DNA of 64,000 nt. Source: Bacteroidales bacterium (GTDB taxonomy: Bacteria > Bacteroidota > Bacteroidia > Bacteroidales > BM520). Under the pieces are notes generated by a model. That model saw nothing but the letters and a program-made list of their open reading frames with translations, searched no databases and was not told the origin of the DNA. The position numbers were made by a program, and so were the translations under genes. Shown piece after piece: positions 27,393 through 35,988 of the stretch; the first letter of the stretch is position 1, and every line of letters starts with the position of its first letter. The DNA lies in NCBI GenBank assembly GCA_031276035.1, contig JAISNV010000011.1:1-64000 (forward strand), in the 5' to 3' direction.

Positions 27393-27917
27393 TTAATTGT
27401 CTAAATACATGAAATTCCCGTTAAGATCGAAATATAATTCAAAATCTCGCCAGTTTTTTTCTATATCAATTTTGTAATAATTATACTTTTTCTCAATTTC
27501 GTAAATTGATGCATTTTTATAATTAGTATTAATATAGGTAGATATACCTTGAGGTAGTAACTGCATTACGGATTCCGGTATAGCCAGATTGTTATCATCA
27601 TCGCCATCAACTTCAATCCAGTTGTCATTACTGTCGAATACGATTTTGTAATTTTTCCTGTTACCGTTTTTTAAGTAAATTTCCTTCTGCAATTGTCCGT
27701 CATCATAATCATTCTTTACAAAAACAATTGTGTATGCAGGAAAATGCGTTTGAACAAAATCTTCAATGTTTTTAGTAACTGTTTCATTGTAGATTGGGGA
27801 GTCTGGTGTTATTAGATTACCATCATCAACCGGAAAAAACGTGTTGTTTTCGGGATCACATGCTAAAAACGACATTGGAATTAATGTCATTAATACGATT
27901 AAAATTTTCTGTTTCAT
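27393..27917 (-). CDS. PepSY-like (DUF2874) lipoprotein
   Basis: A 174-residue envelope lipoprotein. The signal ends at a lipobox with Cys20 (SFLAC). Two PepSY-like repeats follow, each with a long helix that leads into strands: THFPAYTIVFVKNDYDDG at about 58-75 with WIEVDGDDD, and YINTNYKNASIYEIEKKY at about 131-148. Such Bacteroidota proteins usually sit next to a two-component system. It is encoded directly after a second PepSY-like gene, 12 bases away. Confidence 0.85.
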   Translation of the reverse strand: MKQKILIVLMTLIPMSFLACDPENNTFFPVDDGNLITPDSPIYNETVTKNIEDFVQTHFPAYTIVFVKNDYDDGQLQKEIYLKNGNRKNYKIVFDSNDNWIEVDGDDDNNLAIPESVMQLLPQGISTYINTNYKNASIYEIEKKYNYYKIDIEKNWRDFELYFDLNGNFMYLDN

Positions 27918-27929
27918 TGTAATTATTTT

Positions 27930-28370
27930 TTAGTTATCAATATCAATTAATTTATACTTAGAGTCGAATTTCAGACTTAATCCGTTTTGAAGATCAATTT
28001 CACTGCGACCACGGCTATCTTTTTCAATCTTGAAAATATTATTGTTGGGATAATTATTAAGTATGAAATTCTTAATTTCAATAGGGATAAGTTGTTCCGG
28101 TAATTGAGTATGCTTACAATCAATTTCTTTCCATTCGCCTCTTCGGTTAAATTCAATCTTATTTCCGTTGGTGAATATTACTTCATATGATTTATCAAGA
28201 ATATCACAATCCATTTTTACCAGTGCAATTGTTTGCCCGGAGAAATACGCGTTAACAAACTGTTGCGATTGAGCTGGCAATTCTTCGAACGATATCGCTT
28301 TGTCATCTGATGCTTTTGCCGTGATTTGTACCGTCAGAAGGCAGCACATTATGATTAAAATCTTTTTCAA
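27930..28370 (-). CDS. Secreted PepSY-like (DUF2874) protein
   Basis: A 146-residue protein with a signal peptide (KKILIIMCCLLTVQITAKAS) and two PepSY-like repeats (FVNAYFSGQTIALVK; FILNNYPNNNIFKIEKD). An ATG frame extends to 28409 but contains a promoter-like TAATCTTTG, and the signal peptide begins only at the TTG at 28370, which I therefore take as the start. It is upstream of the PepSY lipoprotein and 61 bases or more from the histidine kinase gene. Likely a periplasmic sensor or buffer partner; function is inferred from context. Confidence 0.8.
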   Translation of the reverse strand: MKKILIIMCCLLTVQITAKASDDKAISFEELPAQSQQFVNAYFSGQTIALVKMDCDILDKSYEVIFTNGNKIEFNRRGEWKEIDCKHTQLPEQLIPIEIKNFILNNYPNNNIFKIEKDSRGRSEIDLQNGLSLKFDSKYKLIDIDN

Positions 28371-28470
28371 AACATTATATTTAAAATACAATGCAAAGAT
28401 TAGGGGCAAAACTGAAAAATTTTTGAAATAATGTGTAAATTCCGATTAATTTTTATTTTTCAATAAGATT

Positions 28471-29745
28471 TTATTGAAGAACAATCTCAAAGCAATGTAA
28501 ATTGTCATTGAAATAATAATTGATATTTAGATTTTCGATATCACAAATAGATTTAACTAATGAAAGTCCTAAACCTGCCGAGTTTTCTTTTTTCTCTTCC
28601 TGATAAAATCTTTCGAAAATAAGTTTAGGGTTAAGTGCAAAATCTTGTCCGGTATTTTTGAAAATCAGTTTTGAAGAAGTAATTTCAATAAATATCTTTC
28701 CATTTTCAATATTATGTATGTAAGCATTCTTGATAAGGTTATTAATAAGAATAGAAGCTAAGGTTTCATTTATTTTAATTTTGAATATTCCGGTTTCTTT
28801 TATTTCGGCGCTGATATTTAAATGAGAATATGCTTCTTTATAATCTTGAATAAATTTTTTGATGATATTATTTAATTCAATAACTGTTTTCTCAATGAAT
28901 TGCCGGTTATCAATTTTAGAAAGCAGGAGTAGTGTTTTATTAAGTTTTGTGATGTATTCTAAAGTCTGATAAGTTTTTACCAATTCGTTCAATTGATTTT
29001 CTGACAAGGTTTCGTCTTCCATTAAAATTTCCAAACGATTACGGCAAACGGCCAGAGGAGTTTGAATCTCATGCGAAGCATTTCCTATAAATTGTTTTTG
29101 CTCCTCAAAAACTTCTTCTGCACGTTTCATATTGCGAATAGCCGCTTCATTAAGTTTTTTAAATTCGATTATATCGGTTTTGTTTTGTAAATCGATATTC
29201 TTCATGCCTATATTATATTCGTCTAACCAGGAAAGAAGTTTATGTAACGGACGCGTACTCTGTTTATACACCCAGAAATTAACGGTAATAATTATAAGAA
29301 GAAGTCCGAAATATAAGAAAACAATCCAGAAAAGTATTGCTTCTTTTAAATCTTTCTTTTCAATTGTTGGGGTTAAAACAACTAATTCATAATACTTTCC
29401 GTTCCCGTCTTTATATATTGTAGTAAGGATTCTTGCCGGCTCTGTTTCTTGCTTCAAAGGAATATAAACCATTGAATCTATATAACTGATATGGGGCTTA
29501 CCAAGTGCATACTCGGTTGTAACTTCAGATAAATAATATTGATTATTGGTATTATTACTTTTTGAGGAAACTTCTTCTCCAGCGAGAAATTGCATCATAA
29601 TTTGTTCGGAGTAATCCTCCAGATAATCGTCGGTTTCGTCATTAACCTCATCAATCATTGCAAAATAAAAAAAAGCAGCCCAAAAAGTCAGTACAATACT
29701 GAGAACAATGGAAATTCTAATAATTATGTGATATATTAATTTCAT
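28471..29745 (-). CDS. Sensor histidine kinase
   Basis: A 424-residue membrane kinase with helices at about 7-29 and 136-158 and a periplasmic sensor loop between them. The HisKA box GNASHEIQTPLAV places the phosphorylated His at 225. A HATPase domain follows with LINNLIKNAYIHN (N box) and AGLGLSLVKSI (G2 box). The gene begins 6 bases after the response regulator. The downstream PepSY proteins may be its regulatory targets or periplasmic partners. Confidence 0.93.
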   Translation of the reverse strand: MKLIYHIIIRISIVLSIVLTFWAAFFYFAMIDEVNDETDDYLEDYSEQIMMQFLAGEEVSSKSNNTNNQYYLSEVTTEYALGKPHISYIDSMVYIPLKQETEPARILTTIYKDGNGKYYELVVLTPTIEKKDLKEAILFWIVFLYFGLLLIIITVNFWVYKQSTRPLHKLLSWLDEYNIGMKNIDLQNKTDIIEFKKLNEAAIRNMKRAEEVFEEQKQFIGNASHEIQTPLAVCRNRLEILMEDETLSENQLNELVKTYQTLEYITKLNKTLLLLSKIDNRQFIEKTVIELNNIIKKFIQDYKEAYSHLNISAEIKETGIFKIKINETLASILINNLIKNAYIHNIENGKIFIEITSSKLIFKNTGQDFALNPKLIFERFYQEEKKENSAGLGLSLVKSICDIENLNINYYFNDNLHCFEIVLQ

Positions 29746-29751
29746 ATTGAA

Positions 29752-30429
29752 TTATTCGACTATTAATTTATATCCGATGCCGTAAACCGCTTTGATTTCT
29801 ATATTTGCGCCGGCTTCTTTCAACTTTTTTCTTAAATTCTTAATTTGTGCATAAATAAAATCGAAATTATCAACCTGGTCGATATGGTCGCCCCAAACAG
29901 ATTCTGCCATAATGTTCTTGTTGATAAGCCGGTTGCATCTATTAGCAAAATAAAGAAGAATATCATACTCCTTTCTATTCAAATCCAGCTCTTTATTATT
30001 AACGAGAACTTTAAATTCTTCCGGAAATATTTTCATGTTTCCGAGTTCAATAGAGTTTTCACCGTTGTTTTGTTTTCTGCGTATAACGCTTTTTATTCTG
30101 GCGATAAGTTCGGCTAAATGAAATGGTTTCGCAAGATAATCGTCTGCACCGAGTTCAAGTCCGTGAATTTTATCCTCCAAAGAATCTTTAGCTGAAATAA
30201 TTATTACGCTATCTCTTTTGTGCTTTCTTTTTAATTCTTCGAGTAACGACAATCCGTTACCGCCCGGAAGCATAATATCAAGCAAAATGCAATCGTAATT
30301 ATACATTTCAATCTTATCCATTGCCATATTATAATCTGAAGCACATTCAATTATATAGCGTTCTTTTTCCAAAGATTGTTTGATAAGTTCTTGTAACGAC
30401 GGCTCGTCTTCTATTACTAATATTTTCAT
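29752..30429 (-). CDS. OmpR/PhoB family response regulator
   Basis: A 225-residue regulator. The receiver domain shows the acidic pair in IEDEP, the phosphorylation site Asp51 (LLDIMLPGGNG) and Lys101 (LAKPF). The C-terminal winged helix (about 125-222) carries ELDLNRKEYDILLYFANR and ends AVYGIGYKL. First gene of the two-component operon, with a -7 element at 30450-30457. Confidence 0.95.
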   Translation of the reverse strand: MKILVIEDEPSLQELIKQSLEKERYIIECASDYNMAMDKIEMYNYDCILLDIMLPGGNGLSLLEELKRKHKRDSVIIISAKDSLEDKIHGLELGADDYLAKPFHLAELIARIKSVIRRKQNNGENSIELGNMKIFPEEFKVLVNNKELDLNRKEYDILLYFANRCNRLINKNIMAESVWGDHIDQVDNFDFIYAQIKNLRKKLKEAGANIEIKAVYGIGYKLIVE

Positions 30430-30449
30430 TTTATTATTTGAGTGTAAAG

Positions 30450-30457
30450 CAAATCTA
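30450..30457 (-). promoter_or_regulatory. -7 promoter element for the two-component system
   Basis: The minus strand reads TAGATTTG, matching TAnnTTTG, 20 bases before the response regulator ATG. Confidence 0.65.
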
Positions 30458-30833
30458 CATTTTTTATATTGCGGTTTAAAGGTTTGATTTCTATTGATAT
30501 TCCAACAGAAGTATGTTTGTAAAGATCATTGATTTTGAAATCATCATAATAGTTTTATAAATCTTTTTTGAGATTAAAATCAATTTAATAAGTTGACAAA
30601 AATATTATTTAATCCTGAAAAAAGTCTGAATAAAATTAATAATAAACAAAAGATTGATATAATAATTCTACAGATTTATCCAATGTTACTTTCGAAATGA
30701 AAATAATTTTGTTAAATCTTATTTCTATTAAATAGAATTCAAGGTTCTAATCTTCACATTTTCAATTGTTCACTAAAACTTAATTTCCAAAATTACTTCG
30801 TACGGCTTTCCATAATTCATTATGTTGCAATTT
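30458..30833. other. Intergenic region, no gene seen
   Basis: About 375 bp of AT-rich sequence between the two-component promoter and the 3' end of the DUF6157 gene. It contains a short palindrome (TTCTAT, TAA, ATAGAA) near 30722 but no open frame with a credible start, hairpin terminator or repeat. Confidence 0.55.
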
Positions 30834-31250
30834 TTATTTTTTGCTTGATCGCATAGCTTTGACTGATTTTATATTCTTATCGTTTGAGAACTTTCTGTAC
30901 TCATTTGTTTCACAGCCAAACAGAGCTATTTTTCCTTCTTCGTTGTGGTGAATGCCCCAGCCGTATCTTTTAGTTAATGGCGAAGCACGGAAACAAGCCT
31001 GTCCTTTAGAGAAAAAATACTCGCGCGCTTCTTTGATTTCTTCTTCTGAAATTTTATTTTTGTTTGCAAATACGTGAAAAATAATATCATCGGAAGTAAA
31101 TATGTAGGGGTTTTCACTAATCAGCTCAAACTGTATATTTGCCGATGACTTTTTATTGTCTTTCACTGGAGGAATTTCTCCTTTAGTAACAGGACAGTCT
31201 TCGGCAACTTCAATGAAAGTGTTTTTGTAATTTGTAGTATGTGTTTTCAT
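30834..31250 (-). CDS. DUF6157 family protein
   Basis: A 138-residue cytosolic protein starting MKTHTTNYKNTFIEVAEDCP, the recognisable opening of DUF6157 proteins, followed by GEIPPVKDNKK and NPYIFTSDDIIFHVFA. The second half has KGQACFRASPLTKRYGWGIH. Function is unknown in the family. It is the last gene in a loose run of small minus-strand genes (30834-33389) of types often found together in Bacteroidota and Firmicutes accessory regions. Confidence 0.85.
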   Translation of the reverse strand: MKTHTTNYKNTFIEVAEDCPVTKGEIPPVKDNKKSSANIQFELISENPYIFTSDDIIFHVFANKNKISEEEIKEAREYFFSKGQACFRASPLTKRYGWGIHHNEEGKIALFGCETNEYRKFSNDKNIKSVKAMRSSKK

Positions 31251-31296
31251 TTTAAGTTAATATGCATTATTGTTAAAGAATTTACAACAGTATGTT

Positions 31297-31758
31297 TTAA
31301 ATATTGTGTCTTTTCAATTGTTGTTTAATGATTTCCGGAGTGTTTTTTTTATATTTTTTTTGTTTCCAAATTAATTTATCATTTTGATATAAATAGTATT
31401 TAGGAAAAATTTTAGATTTAAAATATTTACAATCATTTCCATCTATAAAAGTAAAATAATCTGCATATTTAGAATGAAATTCTTCATATTGTTCTTTTGT
31501 GCCGTGATTTACAACAATGATATTTAATTTCTCATCAAGTTGTAATAATTGTTCTAAACCATAATAGCTATATCCGCATCCTGCTCCGGCAACCATAACT
31601 AATGTAAAATCAGTATCTTCAACAATATGTTCGGAAATCTTTTCACAATTTGAAAAATCAGGTAATTTTTTTTGTGAGTAAACATTTAGAGTTATCAAGG
31701 TAAATAAAAATAAAACCACAAAATATTTTATTTGTATATTATTTTCGTTATTTCTCAT
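31297..31758 (-). CDS. Secreted thioredoxin-like protein with monothiol CGYS motif
   Basis: A 153-residue protein with an N-terminal signal or anchor (about residues 10-28, ending NVYSQ). The rest looks like a thioredoxin fold: a strand LVMVAGAG leads into C61-G-Y-S64, then a helix, and a likely cis-Pro in KIFPKYYLY. Only the first of the two redox cysteines is present, so disulfide exchange would be monothiol or lost. Its ATG overlaps the stop codon of the SRPBCC gene (ATGA), so the two are translationally coupled. Confidence 0.65.
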   Translation of the reverse strand: MRNNENNIQIKYFVVLFLFTLITLNVYSQKKLPDFSNCEKISEHIVEDTDFTLVMVAGAGCGYSYYGLEQLLQLDEKLNIIVVNHGTKEQYEEFHSKYADYFTFIDGNDCKYFKSKIFPKYYLYQNDKLIWKQKKYKKNTPEIIKQQLKRHNI

Positions 31759-32183
31759 TCGGCAATTTTTTTTATTAGCATTAAGAAATCATCCATTCCG
31801 TCAAGCGAATGTTTGTAATTTTCTTCCGTAGAATATCCTTTTTGAGTCCAAGTAAACTCAGTTTGATTATCAGCAACTTCTTTCAGTTCATAAGTTACAA
31901 TAGAATAATTTTCGGGTTTATCTTCCAAACCGGAAAAAATGCTCCAATAACTATAACTCAACTTTTTATTTTTGATATTTTCAAGAACAGTTCCATGATC
32001 TTGATACTTATGTCCGTTGTAGTTTCCACTGAAGGTGACTTTTTTTCCGGGTTCCCAAGTGGTTAAAGTTTCCGTTCCGTACAAATATTCTTTAATTCGT
32101 TCGGGATTAGTCAATACATTCCAAATTTTATCGGGAGTTGTATTGATAATTATTGATTTCGATACAATTAAATCATTTCGCAT
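31755..32183 (-). CDS. SRPBCC (AHSA1/START-like) domain protein
   Basis: A 142-residue helix-grip protein. It begins with the typical strand-helix INTTPDKIWNVLTNPERIKEYLYG, followed by TTWEPGKKVTF and ends with a long C-terminal helix (HSLDGMDDFLMLIKKIAE). These proteins bind small hydrophobic ligands; the specific ligand is unknown. It is directly upstream of, and overlaps by 4 bases, the secreted thioredoxin-like gene. Confidence 0.88.
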   Translation of the reverse strand: MRNDLIVSKSIIINTTPDKIWNVLTNPERIKEYLYGTETLTTWEPGKKVTFSGNYNGHKYQDHGTVLENIKNKKLSYSYWSIFSGLEDKPENYSIVTYELKEVADNQTEFTWTQKGYSTEENYKHSLDGMDDFLMLIKKIAE

Positions 32184-32246
32184 AATATAATTTTTTTATT
32201 TAAATATTCAAAAGGCAAAAAATTTCAAAGAGTAATGGTATTTGAT

Positions 32247-32630
32247 TCAGGTTAACATATTTAATCCTTCAGCGATGGAATTTACAAAGACAATATGCTT
32301 ATTTTTATTGCTTTCATTTATAAAAGCGGTAACACTTTTACCTGTATATTTAGAAAAATCGCCAATTATGGCTAAGCGGATGCGATAGTTAGAAAATTTT
32401 TGAAGTATTTCACCTGCAATTCCGTTTTTTAGATCAAAAAAGTCAGGAGTAATATTTCTTTCATATATGATAATTTTATCAAATCCCTGATAATACAGAT
32501 TTCCTAACAGGCTTAGTCCGTCTTCAACATTATTTATAATCCTATCTTCTGAAACCACTTCAGCGATTTTTTGTCGTTTATACAATGTGTTATGATTTTC
32601 ATATATTTTCAATATTAATATTTTATACAC
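32247..32630 (-). CDS. DUF4180 family protein
   Basis: A 127-residue protein. The hallmark segment FFDLKNGIAGEILQKFSNYRIRLAIIGDFSKYTGKS (about 67-102) matches DUF4180 closely. The start is an ATG; an alternative start closer to KIAEVVSEDR is possible because the family usually begins there. Function is unknown. It is 63 bases upstream of the SRPBCC gene. Confidence 0.85.
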   Translation of the reverse strand: MYKILILKIYENHNTLYKRQKIAEVVSEDRIINNVEDGLSLLGNLYYQGFDKIIIYERNITPDFFDLKNGIAGEILQKFSNYRIRLAIIGDFSKYTGKSVTAFINESNKNKHIVFVNSIAEGLNMLT

Positions 32631-32697
32631 AAATGATATGAATTATCTATCGGACGCTTTACATATTTTCGATTATTCATTTATACGAATCCGTGTA

Positions 32698-33099
32698 TTA
32701 TTTTTTTACCGCTTCATTAATCATTTCACTTAAAACAGTAATATCAACATCCGAAAGTTTGTTGATGTATAGGCATCCGACACCTGTTTTATGCTTGCCT
32801 AATTTTTTAAGATATTCGGCGTATTTTTGAACATCCATACCAAGATATAATGAAATATTTGCTTTTCGTGGAGCAAAACCAATTATAAACCAATCTACTT
32901 CTCTGCCTGTGTTGGGACTTCTAAATTTTATGTTGTCGAATCCGATAATGGAAGTGCCCCAGATTTGTGGTTCTTTACCGCTCGCATTTTTCATAATTTC
33001 GAGGATTTCAAAACTATCTTTACGTTTTTGCTCATTTTCAATCTTATTCAAAAAATCATTTACATTTTCCGAAGTAGGTTTTGTTTTAATTTCTGCCAT
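32698..33099 (-). CDS. DUF1801 (YdhG-like) domain protein
   Basis: A 133-residue cytosolic protein. TSENVNDFLNKIENEQKRKDS opens the domain, followed by EPQIWGTSIIGFDN and the C-terminal DVDITVLSEMINEAV. This is the common DUF1801 layout, a small alpha/beta fold of unknown role. It lies in the same accessory run as the DUF4180, SRPBCC and DUF6157 genes. Confidence 0.87.
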   Translation of the reverse strand: MAEIKTKPTSENVNDFLNKIENEQKRKDSFEILEIMKNASGKEPQIWGTSIIGFDNIKFRSPNTGREVDWFIIGFAPRKANISLYLGMDVQKYAEYLKKLGKHKTGVGCLYINKLSDVDITVLSEMINEAVKK

Positions 33100-33131
33100 A
33101 ATAATTTAAAATATTTAAGATTTGATATTGG

Positions 33132-33389
33132 TTAATTTTTTTCACAGTTTTCTTTAGTTTTGAACCCGAAAAATCTGCTTCCGATAAATTGTCCGGCTAT
33201 TGCTAATCCGATGAATAGAGGAATGGCTATATTCGGTGTCCCGAGCCAAATTCTTAAAGGAATAATAAAAGGTATGGAAGCATGAATCATTATCCACCAC
33301 ATAAGTGACATTTTCCTGAATTTTGTACGATATCTGCCTAGGATAATATTTGATATAAACGAAATTAATGATACGATAACTATATTCAC
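33132..33389 (-). CDS. Small membrane protein, 85 aa
   Basis: Three hydrophobic stretches are visible: residues about 2-16, 27-46 and 52-66, with basic linkers (RYRTKFRK) and a charged C-terminus. I do not recognise a family with certainty. It starts 23 bases after a -7 element at 33412-33419 and ends 33 bases before the DUF1801 gene, so it is the first gene of that run. Confidence 0.65.
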   Translation of the reverse strand: MNIVIVSLISFISNIILGRYRTKFRKMSLMWWIMIHASIPFIIPLRIWLGTPNIAIPLFIGLAIAGQFIGSRFFGFKTKENCEKN

Positions 33390-33411
33390 GGTATTATTTT
33401 ATTTGATAAAA

Positions 33412-33419
33412 CAAAAGTA
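33412..33419 (-). promoter_or_regulatory. -7 promoter element for the 33389-30834 gene run
   Basis: The minus strand reads TACTTTTG, matching TAnnTTTG, 23 bases before the small membrane protein ATG. Confidence 0.6.
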
Positions 33420-33618
33420 TAAAAAAATATGTAAAGATTGCAGTTGATATTTATCTTCGTTTTTTAATTACGATATAAAGTAATGATGAATAATTTTACT
33501 TGTCCTTAAATGAAAAATCTTTATATCTTTTGTAGGTTTTTATCGGGAATTTTCCATAATTCACCGATTAATATACTTATTCAAACGAATTTCGATTGTG
33601 CCGTATATTCGAATGATT

Positions 33619-33626
33619 TACTTTTG
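33619..33626 (+). promoter_or_regulatory. -7 promoter element for the LiaF-like/LytTR pair
   Basis: TACTTTTG matches TAnnTTTG, 32 bases before the ATG at 33659. Confidence 0.65.
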
Positions 33627-33658
33627 CAGAAAATTAAATTAATCAAAAAGAAAATAAA

Positions 33659-34417
33659 ATGAAAAAACAGAGTGAACCAATTAAAACAGAAGAATTAAAC
33701 AAAAGAATAAAAAGGCGTCATAGAATAGACGGAATTATGTTTGCATTATTATGTATTGCAATAGGAGTTATATTTTTAGGTAGAAATGTCGGATTTATCA
33801 GTCCGTACCTTTTTACTATATTAATTTCTTGGCAAATGCTGATTGTAATTGTAGGGATTTTCTTCCTTTCTTATAAGCATTATTTTTCAGGAATTCTTGT
33901 TGTTAGCTGTGGCGCATATTTTATGTTGCCACTAATTACCGGATCTCAAGATGATTGGGCTAGCATGTGGCCGATATTGTTAATGATTATTGGCATAATA
34001 ATAATATTTAGAATTATTTTTCCAAAACGCACTATACCATATAGTCAACATAATATGAAAACTGATTATAAAACAGAAGATGGTTTTGTGCTTTCAAATA
34101 ATCAATTTGGCAGTACACAACATATTGTTATGGATGAAATATTTAAAGGCGCCGAGATAAATAATAAATTCGGTGCCACAGTCCTTGATTTGAGAAGAAC
34201 TTCGTTTTTGCCTGGAAATACTTATATTGATATTAATAGTAGTTTCGGCGGTATTGAAATATATGTGCCAAATGACTGTTTGATTTTAACTGAAATAAGC
34301 ACATCGATTGGTGGGGTTAGCGACGAACGCCTTAATCCTATAATTAATGTTAATGAAGATTGTAAACTGATTATTAGGGGCAGATTGTCGGCGAGTGGCG
34401 TTGTAATCAAAAGTTAA
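33659..34417 (+). CDS. LiaF-like membrane protein
   Basis: A 252-residue protein with a basic N-terminus (RIKRRHRIDG), four hydrophobic segments at about 25-120, and a C-terminal beta-helical domain of LiaF/DUF2154 type (FGSTQHIVMDEIFKGAEINNKFG..., SSFGGIEIYVP). In Firmicutes LiaF-like proteins restrain a cell-envelope stress kinase. Here the partner is a LytTR protein whose start overlaps the stop codon by one base (TAATG). A role in envelope stress control is inferred from this pairing. Confidence 0.85.
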   Translation: MKKQSEPIKTEELNKRIKRRHRIDGIMFALLCIAIGVIFLGRNVGFISPYLFTILISWQMLIVIVGIFFLSYKHYFSGILVVSCGAYFMLPLITGSQDDWASMWPILLMIIGIIIIFRIIFPKRTIPYSQHNMKTDYKTEDGFVLSNNQFGSTQHIVMDEIFKGAEINNKFGATVLDLRRTSFLPGNTYIDINSSFGGIEIYVPNDCLILTEISTSIGGVSDERLNPIINVNEDCKLIIRGRLSASGVVIKS

Positions 34418-35217
34418 TGATGAAAAGTTACTTTCAACAATTTTTAAAAAAGCCGACAATAACCTTAATTTCAATTCTTTTAGGATTCGGGTCTTTATGG
34501 TTATTGCTGGCTTTGTATTCTAATTTATCAATTGGTAATGCGCTATTTACCGCATTACTTTATTTTGTTTTTCTTGGCGTTATGATATTTGTATATTATT
34601 TTATTAAACCATTTGTAAAGAATAGTTTAATCGGAATTATCCTACATTTAACAGCTCATATTATTGTTTTATCTGTTGTTTTTTTGATACTGAGCATATT
34701 CGAAATTATTTCTTTTAAACAGTTTTTAGAAATAATACCATTATTATTTATTTTCGGAATAATGTTCTGGAATTTAAATGTCTGGGGAAATGACAGAGTT
34801 GTTTCAATTCAAAAAAATAAATATAAACAAAATGACATTGATATGGTTGATCTATCTTCGCAATCTGAAATTATTGAAAGAGAAATAAAGCCGTTGGAAC
34901 GTATTTCCATAAAGCAAGCTTCGGAAGTTGCTATTTTAAAAATTGAAGAAATATTTCATTTGGAAGCCTACGGTGATTATGTTTTAATATTCACTGAAAA
35001 GAATAAATATATTAAGGAACAAACTATGAAGTATTTTGAAACGAATTTGCCTTCACAATTTATTAGAATTCATCGTTCTTATATTATAAACACAGATCAT
35101 ATTATTAGGTTGGAACAATACGGCAAAGAGAATTATAATATAAGGTTAAGAAACGGTATAAGCTTGAGAGTTAGTATTTCCGGTTATAAGCTGTTAAAAG
35201 AACATTTAGCGCTGTAA
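34417..35217 (+). CDS. Membrane-anchored LytTR DNA-binding protein
   Basis: A 266-residue protein. Four hydrophobic segments fill residues about 15-130. A linker rich in charged residues follows, and the C-terminal 95 residues are a LytTR domain (EEIFHLEAYGDYVLIF, FIRIHRSYIINTDHI). It has no receiver domain, so signal input must come through the membrane part or the LiaF-like partner translated with it. Membrane-bound LytTR regulators are known in several phyla. Confidence 0.88.
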   Translation: MMKSYFQQFLKKPTITLISILLGFGSLWLLLALYSNLSIGNALFTALLYFVFLGVMIFVYYFIKPFVKNSLIGIILHLTAHIIVLSVVFLILSIFEIISFKQFLEIIPLLFIFGIMFWNLNVWGNDRVVSIQKNKYKQNDIDMVDLSSQSEIIEREIKPLERISIKQASEVAILKIEEIFHLEAYGDYVLIFTEKNKYIKEQTMKYFETNLPSQFIRIHRSYIINTDHIIRLEQYGKENYNIRLRNGISLRVSISGYKLLKEHLAL

Positions 35218-35364
35218 TCTATATCCATCAGAAGGAAAATTGCTATTAGAATATGTAGAGAGTGACAAAATTATGTAAACTCAATATTTGTAATCTATTA
35301 GATAAATGAAATTAATTGTTTGTAAATTCAGAGAATTAATTAATATATTTTTTATAATATTAAA

Positions 35365-35988
35365 TTACAAACTATTATACAATTCCAAAAATTTTTCTTT
35401 CAACAATTTCTCATTATTTATCATTTTTCTTAATTCCCCTAATTTTGTGGCATTAGAAGAGTAGGGGATCCATAATTTTAAATAACCGTTTTCTCCGTAT
35501 TTATTTTTTAAGTGAGAATAAAATCTTTGATATTGATTTTCCAAATCTAATTCCCGATAGTTGTCTTTGCCGTATTGAACGGTTCTGAGCAAAGTAATAT
35601 ACGGATCAATGATTCTATCGGCTTCTGCAACGATTCTGCCGTAAATATTTCTCGGTTCGTGTTTATTTGATGCTCTGTGATCTTCAACGGCTTCTTTCAT
35701 TATTCCAATTTCCTCGGAAGTAAAATATTTCAAAACCATTTCATCTTTCTCTAATATTTTTCCCGAATCGATGTGATGATTTTCTCTTCCGTTTATTAAT
35801 CCCAGATCGTGAAAAGCAGCAATAATATAAACCATATTTATATCAACATCATAATTCCTAGCTAAATTGATACTCTCATCAATTACGGTTTTTACATGGT
35901 CTGTATTATGGGCTGAGTCAAATGTTTTGTAGAGTGGAATTATTTTTTCATCAATATAATTGCGAATTTCTTTTTTGATTTCCGGCAT
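35365..35988 (-). CDS. HD domain hydrolase
   Basis: A 207-residue protein with the HD superfamily metal ligands: His31 (NTDHV), His60-Asp61 (AAFHDLGL), EDHRA near residue 112 and a later Asp in EADRIID. Such proteins are phosphohydrolases, often acting on nucleotides; the substrate is unknown. Its ATG overlaps the stop codon of the acyltransferase by one base (TAATG), so it is the last gene of a coupled three-gene unit. Confidence 0.87.
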   Translation of the reverse strand: MPEIKKEIRNYIDEKIIPLYKTFDSAHNTDHVKTVIDESINLARNYDVDINMVYIIAAFHDLGLINGRENHHIDSGKILEKDEMVLKYFTSEEIGIMKEAVEDHRASNKHEPRNIYGRIVAEADRIIDPYITLLRTVQYGKDNYRELDLENQYQRFYSHLKNKYGENGYLKLWIPYSSNATKLGELRKMINNEKLLKEKFLELYNSL

